DNA of 64,000 nucleotides from Ignavibacteriae bacterium HGW-Ignavibacteriae-1 (GCA_002839825.1 PGYU01000006.1:1-64000), one strand, 5' to 3'; positions 27,508-35,720 are shown, counted from the first letter of the stretch. The notes: generated by a model from the letters alone, not told the origin. Made by a program: numbers and translations.

Positions 27508-30500
27508 ATGTATAAGGCACTGCCTGAAAAGTTCACATATCCTCAACTCGAAGAAGAAGTGTTGAAATATTGGGACGACAATAAAATATTCGACAAATCG
27601 CTTGAATGGCGAGAGTCCAACCCTTACTACAGCTTTTACGAGGGTCCTCCGACGGTGAACGGCAAACCCGGTGTGCACCATCTAATCGCACGCGCCATCA
27701 AAGATACTATTTGCCGCTACAAAACTATGCAAGGATTTTATGTTCGACGTCAAGCCGGTTGGGATACTCATGGGCTGCCCGTCGAAATTGCAATGGAAAA
27801 AGAATTAGGACTGAAAGACAAATCTGATATTGAAAAATTCGGAATTGAAAAATTCAACAAAGAATGCAAAGCATTAGTCTATAAAAATATCGAAATGGAC
27901 GATGGTTGGAGCTATCTCACTAAACGTATGGGTTACTGGGTGGACCTCGACCAAGCTTATATAACTTGCACTAATAACTATATCGAATCTTTGTGGTGGG
28001 CTTTGAAGCAATTCTACGAAAAAGGATATATTTATCGCGGATTCAAAGTTGTGCCCCAATCTCCGACAATCGAAACTCCACTTAGCTCGCATGAGCTATC
28101 ATTGGGCTACAAAGATGTCCAAGACCCGAATTGCTATTTAAAATTAAAAATTGTAAATGCGGCAAAAGCAAGTTTTGCTAATGCACAGATTATGGTTTGG
28201 ACGACTACTCCATGGACTTTACTCGCAAACGTGGCACTTGCTGTGGGCAAGGACATTGACTACGTTCACGTGCGTAACATTCGCAAACAAAAAGAAGATG
28301 TTTTGACTGATGAATTAATTCTTGCCAAAGCCAGACTGAATGTATTAGAAGGGGAAGTTGAAATACTTGATGAATTCAAAGGCTCCGAACTAATTGGTAC
28401 TGTTTATGAGCAAATTTTCCCTTATGTCAATATTGATAGAAGCGAATTTCCTAACGCTCTGACCGTGCTTCCGGGCGATTTCGTTTCTACCGAAGACGGT
28501 TCGGGCATCGTTCACCTTGCTCCTGCATTTGGCGAAGATGATTATCAAATGTCAAAAACGCACAAATTGCCTTTTGCTCAACCGGTAACTCCCAACGGGC
28601 ATTTTACTGACGATATGGGACCATTTGCCGGTAGAGCTATTAAGACTTTTGTTTATAAAGAACACACTGAAGAAGGCTCTGACAAAGACATTATTATCGC
28701 ACTCAAATATGCCGATAAGATTTACCGTTCAACTAATGATTACGTTCACAGCTATCCGCATTGCTGGCGCACAGGTAACCCGATTATGTATTATGCTCGT
28801 GAATCGTGGTTCATCAAATCGCCCGAATACAAGCAACAAATGGTTGACAGGAACAAGGAAATCAATTGGCAACCACCCGAAATTGGTAGCGGAAGATTCG
28901 GAAATTGGCTCGAAGATGTCAAAGAATGGTCACTGTCGCGTGATAGATATTGGGGTACGCCTCTTCCGATTTGGGTAAATGAAAACGACAAAAGCGATTA
29001 TTTCGCAGTTGGTTCGATAGCCGAATTGAACGAAGGAAAGTACGAAATGCCTGACGGTCAGCGTGTTTCTTTAGACCAATGCGGTCAAGAAATTGATTTG
29101 CACCGTCCATTTGTAGATAGTGTTGTCTTCGAGAAGAACGGCACTACATATCGCAGAGTTCATGAAGTGATTGACGTATGGTTCGATTCAGGTGCTATGC
29201 CTTTTGCCCAATTGCACTATCCTTTTGAAAATAAAGATATTTTCGACAAGATTTTCCCGGGCGATTTTATTGCCGAAGGAATTGACCAAACAAGAGGCTG
29301 GTTCTATACATTGCATAATATTGCAGTCGCATTATTCGACAAACCGGCATTCAAAAATATTGTCGTCAATGAATTGATATTGGATAAAAATGGCGTCAAA
29401 ATGTCTAAAAGACTCGGTAATACGGTTGACCCATTCGCTCTGATGAATAATTATGGTGCCGATGCCGTCAGATGGTATTTGTTCACTAATAATCCACCAT
29501 GGAAAACTACAAAATTTAACGAAGAAGACATCGCCAAAACTGTTATTTCCGATTTCTTGCGCTCGTTGACTAATACTTATGCCTTTTTTGCTCTTTATTC
29601 GAATATTGATGAATTTGACGGAACTGAATCTTTCATTCCTGTGCAAGAACGTCCGGAAATTGACAGATGGATTATCTCGAGACTTAATACTTTAGTCAAA
29701 GAATATCGCTTTTTGATGGACAATTACGAAATGACCAAAGCGCCTCGTGCCTTGCAGTCATTTGTGATTGACGAATTATCAAATTGGTATATCAGACGCA
29801 ATAGACGTAGATTCTGGAAAGGTGAAAAAGATGCCGATAAAATTGCTGCATATCAAACTTTGCGCGAAGTCTTAGTGACTATAGCAAAATTGATGTCGCC
29901 CGTAGCACCATTTATCAGCGATTATTTGTATTTGAGATTACGTGCTGATGCTGACCCAATCTCTGTGCATTTGAATGATTTGCCTGAAGTAAAAGAAGAG
30001 TTGATTGATTCGGACTTGGAAACAAGAATGAATGCTGCCCAAATCATCACTTCGCTTGCAAGGTTCTTACGCGAAAAAGCAAATATCCGCGTACGTCAGC
30101 CATTACGCAGGATTCTTATTCCGGTGAATTCTCCTCAACAACGTCGAGATATTCAGTCAGTTGAGAGCATTATCAAAGAAGAAATCAATATTAAAGCTAT
30201 AGAATACGTTTCAGCCGAGGAAACAAGTATCGTCAAAAAATCGGCGAAACCGAATTTCAAAGTTATTGGTAAGAAATTTGGCAAACAAGTTCAATTTGTT
30301 GCAAATTCAATCAAAGCCTTGACTGATGATGAAATCAAAGAATTGGAACATAATAATAAGCTTTCAATTCAAACTGAAGCCGGTGCTTTTGAAATCGTGA
30401 CCGAGGATGTTGAAATCAGCAGCCAAGATATAGAAGGTTGGTTGGTAGCATCGGAAAGTAACCTTACAGTTGCTATTGACACAACACTTGACGAAGAATT

Positions 30501-30759
30501 GATTTTTGAAGGTTTATCTCGCGAATTTGTAAGCAAAATTCAAAAGATTCGTAAGGATAGTGGCTTTGAAGTTACCGATAGAATCATAATCGGCTACAAT
30601 TCGAGCGATGAAATCCGAAAAGCGGTAGAAATGAAAATAGATTATATTTTGGGTGAGACATTAGCCGATAGTATCAGCTTTGATGCAGCTACTGACGGAT
30701 ATGATGATGTAGAAATTCTTGATGAAATGATTAAAATCATAATAAAAAAAAGCAAATAA
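27508..30759 (+). CDS. ileS: Isoleucyl-tRNA synthetase
   Basis: The 1083-residue class I synthetase has the HIGH-equivalent 'GKPGVHHL' at 52-59, the long editing (CP1) domain ('WTTTPWTLLANVALAVGKD', 'YCHW'-like 'SYPHCWRTGNP') and 'KMSKRLGN' near residue 631. The PGVHH variant and the C-terminal tail with no zinc-binding cysteine cluster fit the eukaryote-like type 2 IleRS, whose members are often mupirocin resistant. The resistance is inferred from the family. It charges tRNA-Ile in the cytoplasm. No T-box is visible upstream. Confidence 0.97.
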   Translation: MYKALPEKFTYPQLEEEVLKYWDDNKIFDKSLEWRESNPYYSFYEGPPTVNGKPGVHHLIARAIKDTICRYKTMQGFYVRRQAGWDTHGLPVEIAMEKELGLKDKSDIEKFGIEKFNKECKALVYKNIEMDDGWSYLTKRMGYWVDLDQAYITCTNNYIESLWWALKQFYEKGYIYRGFKVVPQSPTIETPLSSHELSLGYKDVQDPNCYLKLKIVNAAKASFANAQIMVWTTTPWTLLANVALAVGKDIDYVHVRNIRKQKEDVLTDELILAKARLNVLEGEVEILDEFKGSELIGTVYEQIFPYVNIDRSEFPNALTVLPGDFVSTEDGSGIVHLAPAFGEDDYQMSKTHKLPFAQPVTPNGHFTDDMGPFAGRAIKTFVYKEHTEEGSDKDIIIALKYADKIYRSTNDYVHSYPHCWRTGNPIMYYARESWFIKSPEYKQQMVDRNKEINWQPPEIGSGRFGNWLEDVKEWSLSRDRYWGTPLPIWVNENDKSDYFAVGSIAELNEGKYEMPDGQRVSLDQCGQEIDLHRPFVDSVVFEKNGTTYRRVHEVIDVWFDSGAMPFAQLHYPFENKDIFDKIFPGDFIAEGIDQTRGWFYTLHNIAVALFDKPAFKNIVVNELILDKNGVKMSKRLGNTVDPFALMNNYGADAVRWYLFTNNPPWKTTKFNEEDIAKTVISDFLRSLTNTYAFFALYSNIDEFDGTESFIPVQERPEIDRWIISRLNTLVKEYRFLMDNYEMTKAPRALQSFVIDELSNWYIRRNRRRFWKGEKDADKIAAYQTLREVLVTIAKLMSPVAPFISDYLYLRLRADADPISVHLNDLPEVKEELIDSDLETRMNAAQIITSLARFLREKANIRVRQPLRRILIPVNSPQQRRDIQSVESIIKEEINIKAIEYVSAEETSIVKKSAKPNFKVIGKKFGKQVQFVANSIKALTDDEIKELEHNNKLSIQTEAGAFEIVTEDVEISSQDIEGWLVASESNLTVAIDTTLDEELIFEGLSREFVSKIQKIRKDSGFEVTDRIIIGYNSSDEIRKAVEMKIDYILGETLADSISFDAATDGYDDVEILDEMIKIIIKKSK

Positions 30760-30868
30760 ATAAAAAAGTTCTTGTTTATTAAGGCGCAATATCTTAATAT
30801 TGCCAAATTATTTTCTGCAATATGAAATAATATGCTTTTGGTGTACAAACAATTTTTGGAGTTTTAAA

Positions 30869-32197
30869 ATGGCAAAGAAAAATACTAAAACTGACAATCT
30901 TGCAACTAAAGAGATTGCGACTGATAAAAAGACAATCAATAAAGTGAAAACTGAAGTTGCTACTAAGAGCGTTGCATCCAAGAAGGATGTAGGAAAATCA
31001 AGTTCTGCCCCAAAAGCCGCAGCGAAGCCCGTAGCTAAGAAGGAGGTCGCAAAAGCTGTACCAAAAGCAGCAGCGAAACCCGTAGCTAAGAAAGAAGTTG
31101 CAAAGCCTGCTCCAAAAGCAGCCGCCAAACCTGCTGCTAAGAAGGAAGTCGCAAAACCGACTCCAAAAGCAGCCGCAAAACCCGTTGCTAAGAAGGAAGT
31201 CGCAAAAGCTGCACCAAAAGCCGCTGCAAAGCCCGTAGCTAAGAAGGAAGTGGCAAAGCCGGCACCAAAAGCTGCCACAAAGCCCGTTGCTAAGAAGGAA
31301 GTCGCAAAAGCTTCACCAAAAGCTTCCTCAAAACCCGCAGCGAAACCTGTAGTTAAGAAGGAAGCACCAAAAGCTGCACCAAAAGCCGCAGCTAAGAAAG
31401 AGGTCGCAAAAGCAGCACCAAAAGCTGCCGCTAAGCCTATAGCTAAGAAAGAGGTTGCAAAAGCAGCACCAAAAGCAGCAGCGAAGCCCGTAGCTAAGGT
31501 AGAAGAAAAACCTGTAGCCAAAGTAACCGCTAAAAGCACTGCTAAAAAGACTACTAAAGTTGCAGCCAAGAAAGCAGCACCAAAATCAACGAAGTCAATT
31601 GTTTCGATTCCTTCAAAAGCAAAGCAAGCTGATGTAGTTGAAATGACTGAAGCTGAAAAAAAAGCAGAAGCGAAAAAGAAAGCAAAGAAGAGTTTAGTTG
31701 ACGAAACCGGCGAACACACCTTAACTTATGTTAGAGAGAAACCTGAAGAAATCGGTGCCTTTGCACCGGCTGTAACTGTTCGCTATTCTGATGATGATTT
31801 GTCAATGTTCGAAAGTGTCGTGAATCAATCCAAAGCAGAAGCTATGGACGAAATGCGAATGTTGAAGGAAAGACTTGATGATTTGACAAGCTTTGATATG
31901 GCTGAAGAAAGCATGATTTATTCGATGCATATGGCTGAACAAGGCTCGGAAGCTCAAGAGAAAGAAAAAACATACTCGCAAATCCAAAGAATTCACGAAT
32001 ATATCAAAAAACTCGACGAAGCTTTGGATAGAATTCGCAACAAATCATACGGTATTTGCCGTGTTTGTAACTGCCTCATAGCCAAAGAACGCTTACTTGC
32101 AGTTCCCGTTACAACATTATCTGCATCTTACAAGATACACCAAAGATGCCCCGAAGACGGACTCGACAAAATCGAACCGGTTAAGAACCAAGCATAA
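30869..32197 (+). CDS. DksA/TraR-like protein with a histone H1-like Lys/Ala repeat tail
   Basis: The start is taken at ATG 30869, preceded by GGAG at 30858-30861, rather than an in-frame upstream codon. Residues about 45-215 are tandem ~17-residue repeats of the type 'PKAAAKPVAKKEVAKAA', highly basic like histone H1 tails. The C-terminal ~130 residues form a coiled coil and a DksA/TraR finger region ('YGICRVCNCLIAKERLLAVP'). The second zinc CxxC of DksA is replaced ('TLSASYKI'), as in many Bacteroidota members. The architecture suggests a nucleoid- or RNA polymerase-associated protein. The exact role is unknown. A terminator follows. Confidence 0.85.
   Translation: MAKKNTKTDNLATKEIATDKKTINKVKTEVATKSVASKKDVGKSSSAPKAAAKPVAKKEVAKAVPKAAAKPVAKKEVAKPAPKAAAKPAAKKEVAKPTPKAAAKPVAKKEVAKAAPKAAAKPVAKKEVAKPAPKAATKPVAKKEVAKASPKASSKPAAKPVVKKEAPKAAPKAAAKKEVAKAAPKAAAKPIAKKEVAKAAPKAAAKPVAKVEEKPVAKVTAKSTAKKTTKVAAKKAAPKSTKSIVSIPSKAKQADVVEMTEAEKKAEAKKKAKKSLVDETGEHTLTYVREKPEEIGAFAPAVTVRYSDDDLSMFESVVNQSKAEAMDEMRMLKERLDDLTSFDMAEESMIYSMHMAEQGSEAQEKEKTYSQIQRIHEYIKKLDEALDRIRNKSYGICRVCNCLIAKERLLAVPVTTLSASYKIHQRCPEDGLDKIEPVKNQA
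31009..31500 (+). repeat. In-frame tandem repeat (about 51-bp unit) encoding Lys/Ala tail
   Basis: About nine degenerate units of roughly 51 bases encode PKAAAKPVAKKEVAKxA. Codon choices vary between units, so the repeats are old or under purifying selection at protein level. Slippage could change their number. Confidence 0.85.
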
Positions 32198-32220
32198 TAA
32201 AGCATCATAAATAAAAATCC

Positions 32221-32250
32221 TAGCTGTCCAAATGGGCAGCTATTTTTTTT
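32221..32250 (+). terminator. Rho-independent terminator
   Basis: TAGCTGTCC (32221-32229) pairs with GGGCAGCTA (32234-32242) apart from one T/G position, and eight T follow. The 20-base core AGCTGTCCAAATGGGCAGCT recurs exactly in reverse orientation at 55076-55095. Confidence 0.9.
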
Positions 32251-32260
32251 GGGCAAAATG

Positions 32261-32318
32261 TCTTGTGCCCCCTCTTTCAAGAGGGGGTTAGGGGGTGTTA
32301 CGAAATTATTTTAGGACT
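32261..32318 (+). repeat. G-rich dispersed repeat, copy 1
   Basis: It begins TCTTGTGCCCCCTCTTTCAA, makes a hairpin (CCCCCTCTT with AAGAGGGGG), then GGGGGTGTTACGAA and ATTTTAGGAC. It is one of three copies (others at 48903 and 50351). It lies directly after a terminator at the start of the repeat-rich region. Confidence 0.8.
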
Positions 32319-32344
32319 AGCTAAACCCATTCATTAAGCACATC

Positions 32345-32388
32345 TTGAACAGGATTATCAAGATTACATGATGGACAGGATTAAAATC
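32345..32388 (+). repeat. Fragment of a GGATTA-type dispersed repeat
   Basis: The sequence TTGAACAGGATTATCAAGAT followed by ACATGATGGACAGGATTAAA has the CAGGATTA periodicity seen in dispersed repeats of many environmental genomes. Only one copy is in the window, so the assignment rests on resemblance. Confidence 0.35.
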
Positions 32389-32402
32389 AAAACTAATACA
32401 TC

Positions 32403-32445
32403 TAACCGCAAAGGACGCAAAGAAAGAACCGCAAAGAACGCAAAG
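32403..32445 (+). repeat. CAAAG-rich dispersed repeat, plus orientation
   Basis: TAACCGCAAAGGACGCAAAG is followed by a second AACCGCAAAGAACGCAAAG unit. It matches the element at 17737-17776 on the other strand. It is the third repeat packed in the 376-base gap before the T9SS cargo genes. Confidence 0.6.
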
Positions 32446-32573
32446 TCAGGACAAGACTTAAGGAAGAACAATTTTTACTTTATAAATTGGGAATTCTGTA
32501 ACTTTAATTGCAAAATTGTGTTTAGTTTGATATTAAGACAAAATCTTGATTAAGAATAAAAAGTGAGGTATTT

Positions 32574-33908
32574 ATGAATTCCAATTTTTTTTATATTTTT
32601 TGTTACTTTTTCATTATATCTACTTTCGAATGCTTCGCTCAAACCGGAAAATGGGAAGTGGTTGCAGATATGTATATAAAAGGTAGCGGTGATAGTTATT
32701 GGGCTTGTCAGATGATTGACATTGTATCACCAAACGGGAAAGACATTATGGTGGTCGGGAATGTTAATTTTAATAGTCCCCACATATTGCAAAGTTCTGA
32801 TTCGGGCAAAAGCTATAACTATACTTTAAAAACTCCACCAAGCGTTTATGAATCCCAAGCAAACGCAATTAGCTATCCTGATACTTCGCTTGCAATATTT
32901 GTATGCGATTCCGGGTACTATTACCGCACGACCGATAATGGCAAAAATTGGAATAAGCATCAGTTTGAAAATAAAGAAAAGTCATATTTAATTGAATTTT
33001 GGGATAATAAAAATGGAATTGTTTTTCAGAATAATCAAATAATTCTCCGAACAACAGACGGTGGCGAAACATGGATTGATTTCCCCAAAGTTCCTGTTAT
33101 CAATATGATTCAAGCATCACATCTCATATTATTTGACAAATATTCAGCATATTTTATTGAGGCGGACACAAAAATTGATTCAATTTTTTATTTTCATAAA
33201 ACAACGGATTTCGGTACAACATGGGAAACATATCCGGGTACGGAATATCCGCCTGGGGGAAGTTTTCATTTTGTAAATGAAAATCTCGGCTTTAATTATG
33301 GAGGAATAAGCAGGGGACAATTTAAGGGTAATAGGAAATTTATTCGTAAAACTACCGATGGGGGTAGAAGTTGGAAATTTGTTTTTGATCATGAGGTATC
33401 CCCACACGACCGTGTGGTTTCACTACACTTCGCCGATTCTTTGCATGGCATAGCAACTACTTTAGCCTATGTATATCAAACAACCGATGGTGGAGAAACT
33501 TGGGAGTGGGACCCGAGTTTCACAACTGCCGAATTTTATGAACGAATTAGTACTGTTATAATGCTTGACCAAAACAGTGCTGCGGCATTGGCAATGAATA
33601 CTTGGAGAAATATTTACAGGTACTCAAGATTTGGAGTTTCGGACATTAACGATTTCGAGTTTAATTCTGAAAATCAATTTTCTATTTATCCAAATTCGGC
33701 AACGGAAGATATTACAATCCAAACTTCGAAAGGTTTCAAAACTTCCGAAGTTTACGGTATCAAAATTTTCAATACGCTTGGGGAATTAGTAATGTCCGTA
33801 GAGACACGGCATGCCGTGTCTTTGCCAAGAATTGATATTTCGCAACTCCCTCGTGGCGTATTTTACCTCCGCATCGGCAGCCAAACGCAGATGTTTGTGA
33901 AGATGTAA
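32574..33908 (+). CDS. T9SS cargo protein with BNR/YCF48-like propeller
   Basis: A signal peptide (about 1-23, ending 'CFAQ') leads into a propeller with repeated Asp-box-like turns 'TTDNGKNW', 'TTDGGETWIDF', 'TTDGGRSWKF' and 'TTDGGETWEWD'. The C-terminal ~80 residues are a type A sorting domain ('FSIYPNSATEDITIQ', 'KIFNTLGELVMSV', 'LPRGVFYLRIGSQTQMFVKM'). A 20-bp perfect palindrome lies in frame inside the sorting-domain coding region, coding 'ETRHAVSL'. The last ~60 bases are nearly identical to the end of the next gene. Function is unknown. Confidence 0.82.
   Translation: MNSNFFYIFCYFFIISTFECFAQTGKWEVVADMYIKGSGDSYWACQMIDIVSPNGKDIMVVGNVNFNSPHILQSSDSGKSYNYTLKTPPSVYESQANAISYPDTSLAIFVCDSGYYYRTTDNGKNWNKHQFENKEKSYLIEFWDNKNGIVFQNNQIILRTTDGGETWIDFPKVPVINMIQASHLILFDKYSAYFIEADTKIDSIFYFHKTTDFGTTWETYPGTEYPPGGSFHFVNENLGFNYGGISRGQFKGNRKFIRKTTDGGRSWKFVFDHEVSPHDRVVSLHFADSLHGIATTLAYVYQTTDGGETWEWDPSFTTAEFYERISTVIMLDQNSAAALAMNTWRNIYRYSRFGVSDINDFEFNSENQFSIYPNSATEDITIQTSKGFKTSEVYGIKIFNTLGELVMSVETRHAVSLPRIDISQLPRGVFYLRIGSQTQMFVKM
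33802..33821. repeat. 20-bp perfect palindrome inside T9SS sorting-domain coding sequence
   Basis: AGACACGGCATGCCGTGTCT is its own reverse complement. It is preceded by GTAG and followed by TT. It lies in frame between the codons for 'LVMSV' and the 'LPRGVFYLRIG' strand and codes for a loop insertion in the sorting domain. Confidence 0.9.
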
Positions 33909-33917
33909 ATATCGTAG

Positions 33918-33938
33918 GGACAGAACAGCGTTCTGTCC
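33918..33938. repeat. Palindromic element after the T9SS gene
   Basis: GGACAGAAC (33918-33926) and GTTCTGTCC (33930-33938) are perfect inverted arms around AGC. The GTAG at 33914-33917 before it echoes the GTAG before the palindrome at 33802. No T-run follows, so it is a weak terminator at best. Confidence 0.75.
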
Positions 33939-34007
33939 AAACAGTTTCGTTCTGAATTTCAAGGATTTTTTTTTAATGTGCTTATGTATTATAAAATGGA
34001 GAAAATT

Positions 34008-35279
34008 ATGAGAAAATATTTAATACTTGTAGTTATCATGTGCTACTCATTTGTACATGTAAATGCTTCAAACCCTGAATGGGTGAAGATTAATGATTTG
34101 AGAACGTATAATGTTACATTTTTGGACGGAAACATTTGGTATGGGAACGAAAAAAATGGTTTGACAAAGATAAATCTTGAATCCGGGACTAGTACAATTT
34201 TTAACTCTTCGAACTCGCCTATTCCTAATGGTGTAAGTCGTTTTGCATTTGATGAATTTAAAAATATTTGGCTCCCACGAGATTCTTTTTTCTTAGTTTA
34301 TGACAATCAAAATTGGACAAAAGTAAATTATGACTTTTACAATTTGATTGAAAATGATTACGATTTTTTTGCTGAATCTTTTTCGATTGATAAATATAAT
34401 AATAAATGGCTCGGCAGCCAATATACCGGTCTATTTAAATTTAATGATACAGAGTGGAAACGATATAGTGCCTCAAATTCGGAATTGAACGGTAATTGGG
34501 TGAGGAGGTTATTTCCAGATGGGAATGATTTGTGGATAAATGCCAATGATAAATTGGTTATCATGGATATCATTACTGAAGAATTTACTACAATTCTTAC
34601 ATTGACTTATGATGATTACGATATTTCAATTCGGATGCCGGAAATATTTTGCAAGGATACAGAAGGAAAAATTTGGATTTTAAATCCTTCGACTTATTTT
34701 TTAATTTATGATGGCGAGAATTGGGATTTTCTTAGACCTGAATTAGATATACCAATCAAAAATCCTTATTTGAGGTCAATGGCAATAGATAAAAACAATA
34801 AGATTTGGGGCGGCGTATCGGCAGCTACTGACAATAGTGGAATAATAATGTATGATGGTATGGACTGGAATTTCTTTAAATATGATGTTGAAAAATTTTG
34901 GGTATATTCAATTGCAGTAGATGATAATAATAATAAATGGTTTGAGACAGCAATTGGGCTTTATGTTTATCGCGAGGGTGGCGTCAGCAATGATATTCTT
35001 TCTCTCACAAGCGTAGATGATGCATTAGTTCCTAAATCAAATGGGATTTTACTTTCTCCCAACCCCGCAAGCGAATATATCACAATTTCGAAACCTTCCG
35101 AAGGTTTCGAACCTTCGGAAGGTTCAGACATCAAAATCTTCAATACATTGGGCGAATGCGTGCTAAACGAATCAATTCATCCGATGACTCCCAGTCATCG
35201 GATGAATGTAGAATCTCTGACTCGCGGCGTGTATTACATCCGCATTGGCAACCAAACGCAGATGTTTGTGAAGATGTAG
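34008..35279 (+). CDS. T9SS cargo protein with Reg_prop-like propeller
   Basis: I place the start at ATG 34008, because GGAG at 33998-34001 is 6 bases upstream and a signal peptide (ending 'VHVNAS') follows; in-frame ATGs at 33978-33996 are less likely. The body has repeats like those of two-component-regulator propellers ('NNKWLGSQYTGLFKFNDTEW', 'NNKIWGGVSA', 'NNNKWFETAIGLYVY'). The type A sorting domain ends 'RGVYYIRIGNQTQMFVKM'. Two palindromic insertions are read in frame in the sorting region ('KPSEGFEPSEGS' and 'SIHPMTPSHRM'). The cargo role is unknown. It was probably duplicated or gene-converted with its neighbour at the 3' end. Confidence 0.82.
   Translation: MRKYLILVVIMCYSFVHVNASNPEWVKINDLRTYNVTFLDGNIWYGNEKNGLTKINLESGTSTIFNSSNSPIPNGVSRFAFDEFKNIWLPRDSFFLVYDNQNWTKVNYDFYNLIENDYDFFAESFSIDKYNNKWLGSQYTGLFKFNDTEWKRYSASNSELNGNWVRRLFPDGNDLWINANDKLVIMDIITEEFTTILTLTYDDYDISIRMPEIFCKDTEGKIWILNPSTYFLIYDGENWDFLRPELDIPIKNPYLRSMAIDKNNKIWGGVSAATDNSGIIMYDGMDWNFFKYDVEKFWVYSIAVDDNNNKWFETAIGLYVYREGGVSNDILSLTSVDDALVPKSNGILLSPNPASEYITISKPSEGFEPSEGSDIKIFNTLGECVLNESIHPMTPSHRMNVESLTRGVYYIRIGNQTQMFVKM
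35091..35125. repeat. Two tandem 17-bp palindromes inside the sorting-domain region
   Basis: AAACCTTC-C-GAAGGTTT (35091-35107) is followed by GAACCTTC-G-GAAGGTTC (35109-35125). They are read in frame as Lys-Pro-Ser-Glu-Gly-Phe-Glu-Pro-Ser-Glu-Gly. The preceding gene carries a related AAAGGTTTCAAAACTTCCGA stretch at the equivalent site (33728 onward). Confidence 0.85.
35175..35207. repeat. Perfect inverted repeat (15-bp arms) inside the sorting-domain coding sequence
   Basis: ATTCATCCGATGACT (35175-35189) and AGTCATCGGATGAAT (35193-35207) are perfect arms around CCC. They lie in the same place relative to the sorting domain as the 20-bp palindrome of the preceding gene, although the sequence is unrelated. 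Confidence 0.9.
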
Positions 35280-35282
35280 CCT

Positions 35283-35390
35283 GTCTGAACTATGATTTTT
35301 TTGATTTGAATGATTTGTGTGATTATATTATGAGTTTATATTTATATTCATCATCTTAATCACAAAAATCACATAAATCATAGTTCAGAC
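35283..35390. repeat. Large imperfect inverted repeat
   Basis: GTCTGAACTATGATTT (35283-35298) is mirrored by AAATCATAGTTCAGAC (35375-35390). The interior is partly complementary too (TGATTTGTGTGATTA with TAATCACAAAAATCA). It begins 3 bases after the T9SS gene stop and its right arm is reused as the left edge of the tandem duplication. Confidence 0.8.
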
Positions 35391-35404
35391 AATTTGCTAC
35401 TGTA

Positions 35405-35498
35405 CCGTCAGTTGTTCCAAAGTTAGTGTATCATCTTTGTTACAACTAACGACTATACTACAGATTTATCACTATCCGTAAATTATAACAACTGACGG
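35405..35498 (+). mobile_element. MITE-like element with 12-bp terminal inverted repeats, copy A
   Basis: CCGTCAGTTGTT (35405-35416) is the exact inverse of AACAACTGACGG (35487-35498). The 94-bp element has no coding capacity, and the interior contains a second short inverted pair (GTTAGTG... with ...ACAACTAAC). Copies B and C follow the same pattern. It is consistent with a miniature transposable element or a structured RNA-like repeat. Confidence 0.7.
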
Positions 35499-35535
35499 GA
35501 CATGAAAATCATAGTTCAGACAATTTGCAACTGTA

Positions 35536-35629
35536 CCGTCAGTTGTTCCAAAGTTTGTGTATCATCTTTGTTACAACTAACGACTATACTACAGATTTAT
35601 CCCTATCCGTAAATTATAACAACTGACGG
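35536..35629 (+). mobile_element. MITE-like element, copy B
   Basis: Same length and terminal repeats as copy A (CCGTCAGTTGTT at 35536-35547, AACAACTGACGG at 35618-35629), with a handful of substitutions. It arose with copy A through the 131-bp tandem duplication. Confidence 0.7.
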
Positions 35630-35720
35630 CACATGAAATATTTTGCTCAATTTGAAACTTTTTGATACGTGTTTCCGTATCACCTCCGTATTTAATAATT
35701 TCTTAACATGAGGTTTTATA

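Larger units (their letters stand above)
35376..35637 (+). repeat. 131-bp tandem duplication containing the TIR element
   Basis: The unit starting AATCATAGTTCAGACAATTT repeats at 35376 and 35507 with a period of 131 bases and only a few differences. Each unit contains one 94-bp element with terminal inverted repeats. Confidence 0.9.

Noticed and set aside
30800-30868. An upstream start for the DksA/TraR-like gene
   Set aside because: The added residues look like translated leader, whereas ATG 30869 has GGAG at the right distance and begins a typical 'MAKKNTK' N-terminus.
31009-31500. A regular ~51-bp periodicity that could suggest a CRISPR array
   Set aside because: The repeats are in frame, lack unique spacers and encode a Lys/Ala protein tail.
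30808-31719. A 303-residue open frame on the minus strand opposite the Lys/Ala repeats
   Set aside because: It is made of Ala/Phe/Thr low complexity mirrored from the plus-strand repeats, has no signal for translation and overlaps a well-supported gene.
33918-33938. The palindrome after the first propeller gene as a rho-independent terminator
   Set aside because: The stem is good but no T-run follows on either strand; it fits better as a dispersed palindromic element.
34358-34573. Minus-strand open frames inside the T9SS and other large genes
   Set aside because: They are shadows of strong plus-strand coding regions, with no ribosome sites or recognisable products.
35376-35637. A tRNA gene in the structured repeats
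   Set aside because: The hairpins do not give a cloverleaf, and no T-arm GTTCGANNC with a matching acceptor stem is present. No tRNA was found elsewhere in the window.
35283-35640. The repeat block after the T9SS gene as a CRISPR array
   Set aside because: The units are 131 bp with almost no unique spacers, and each holds inverted terminal repeats; this is a tandem duplication of a small element.
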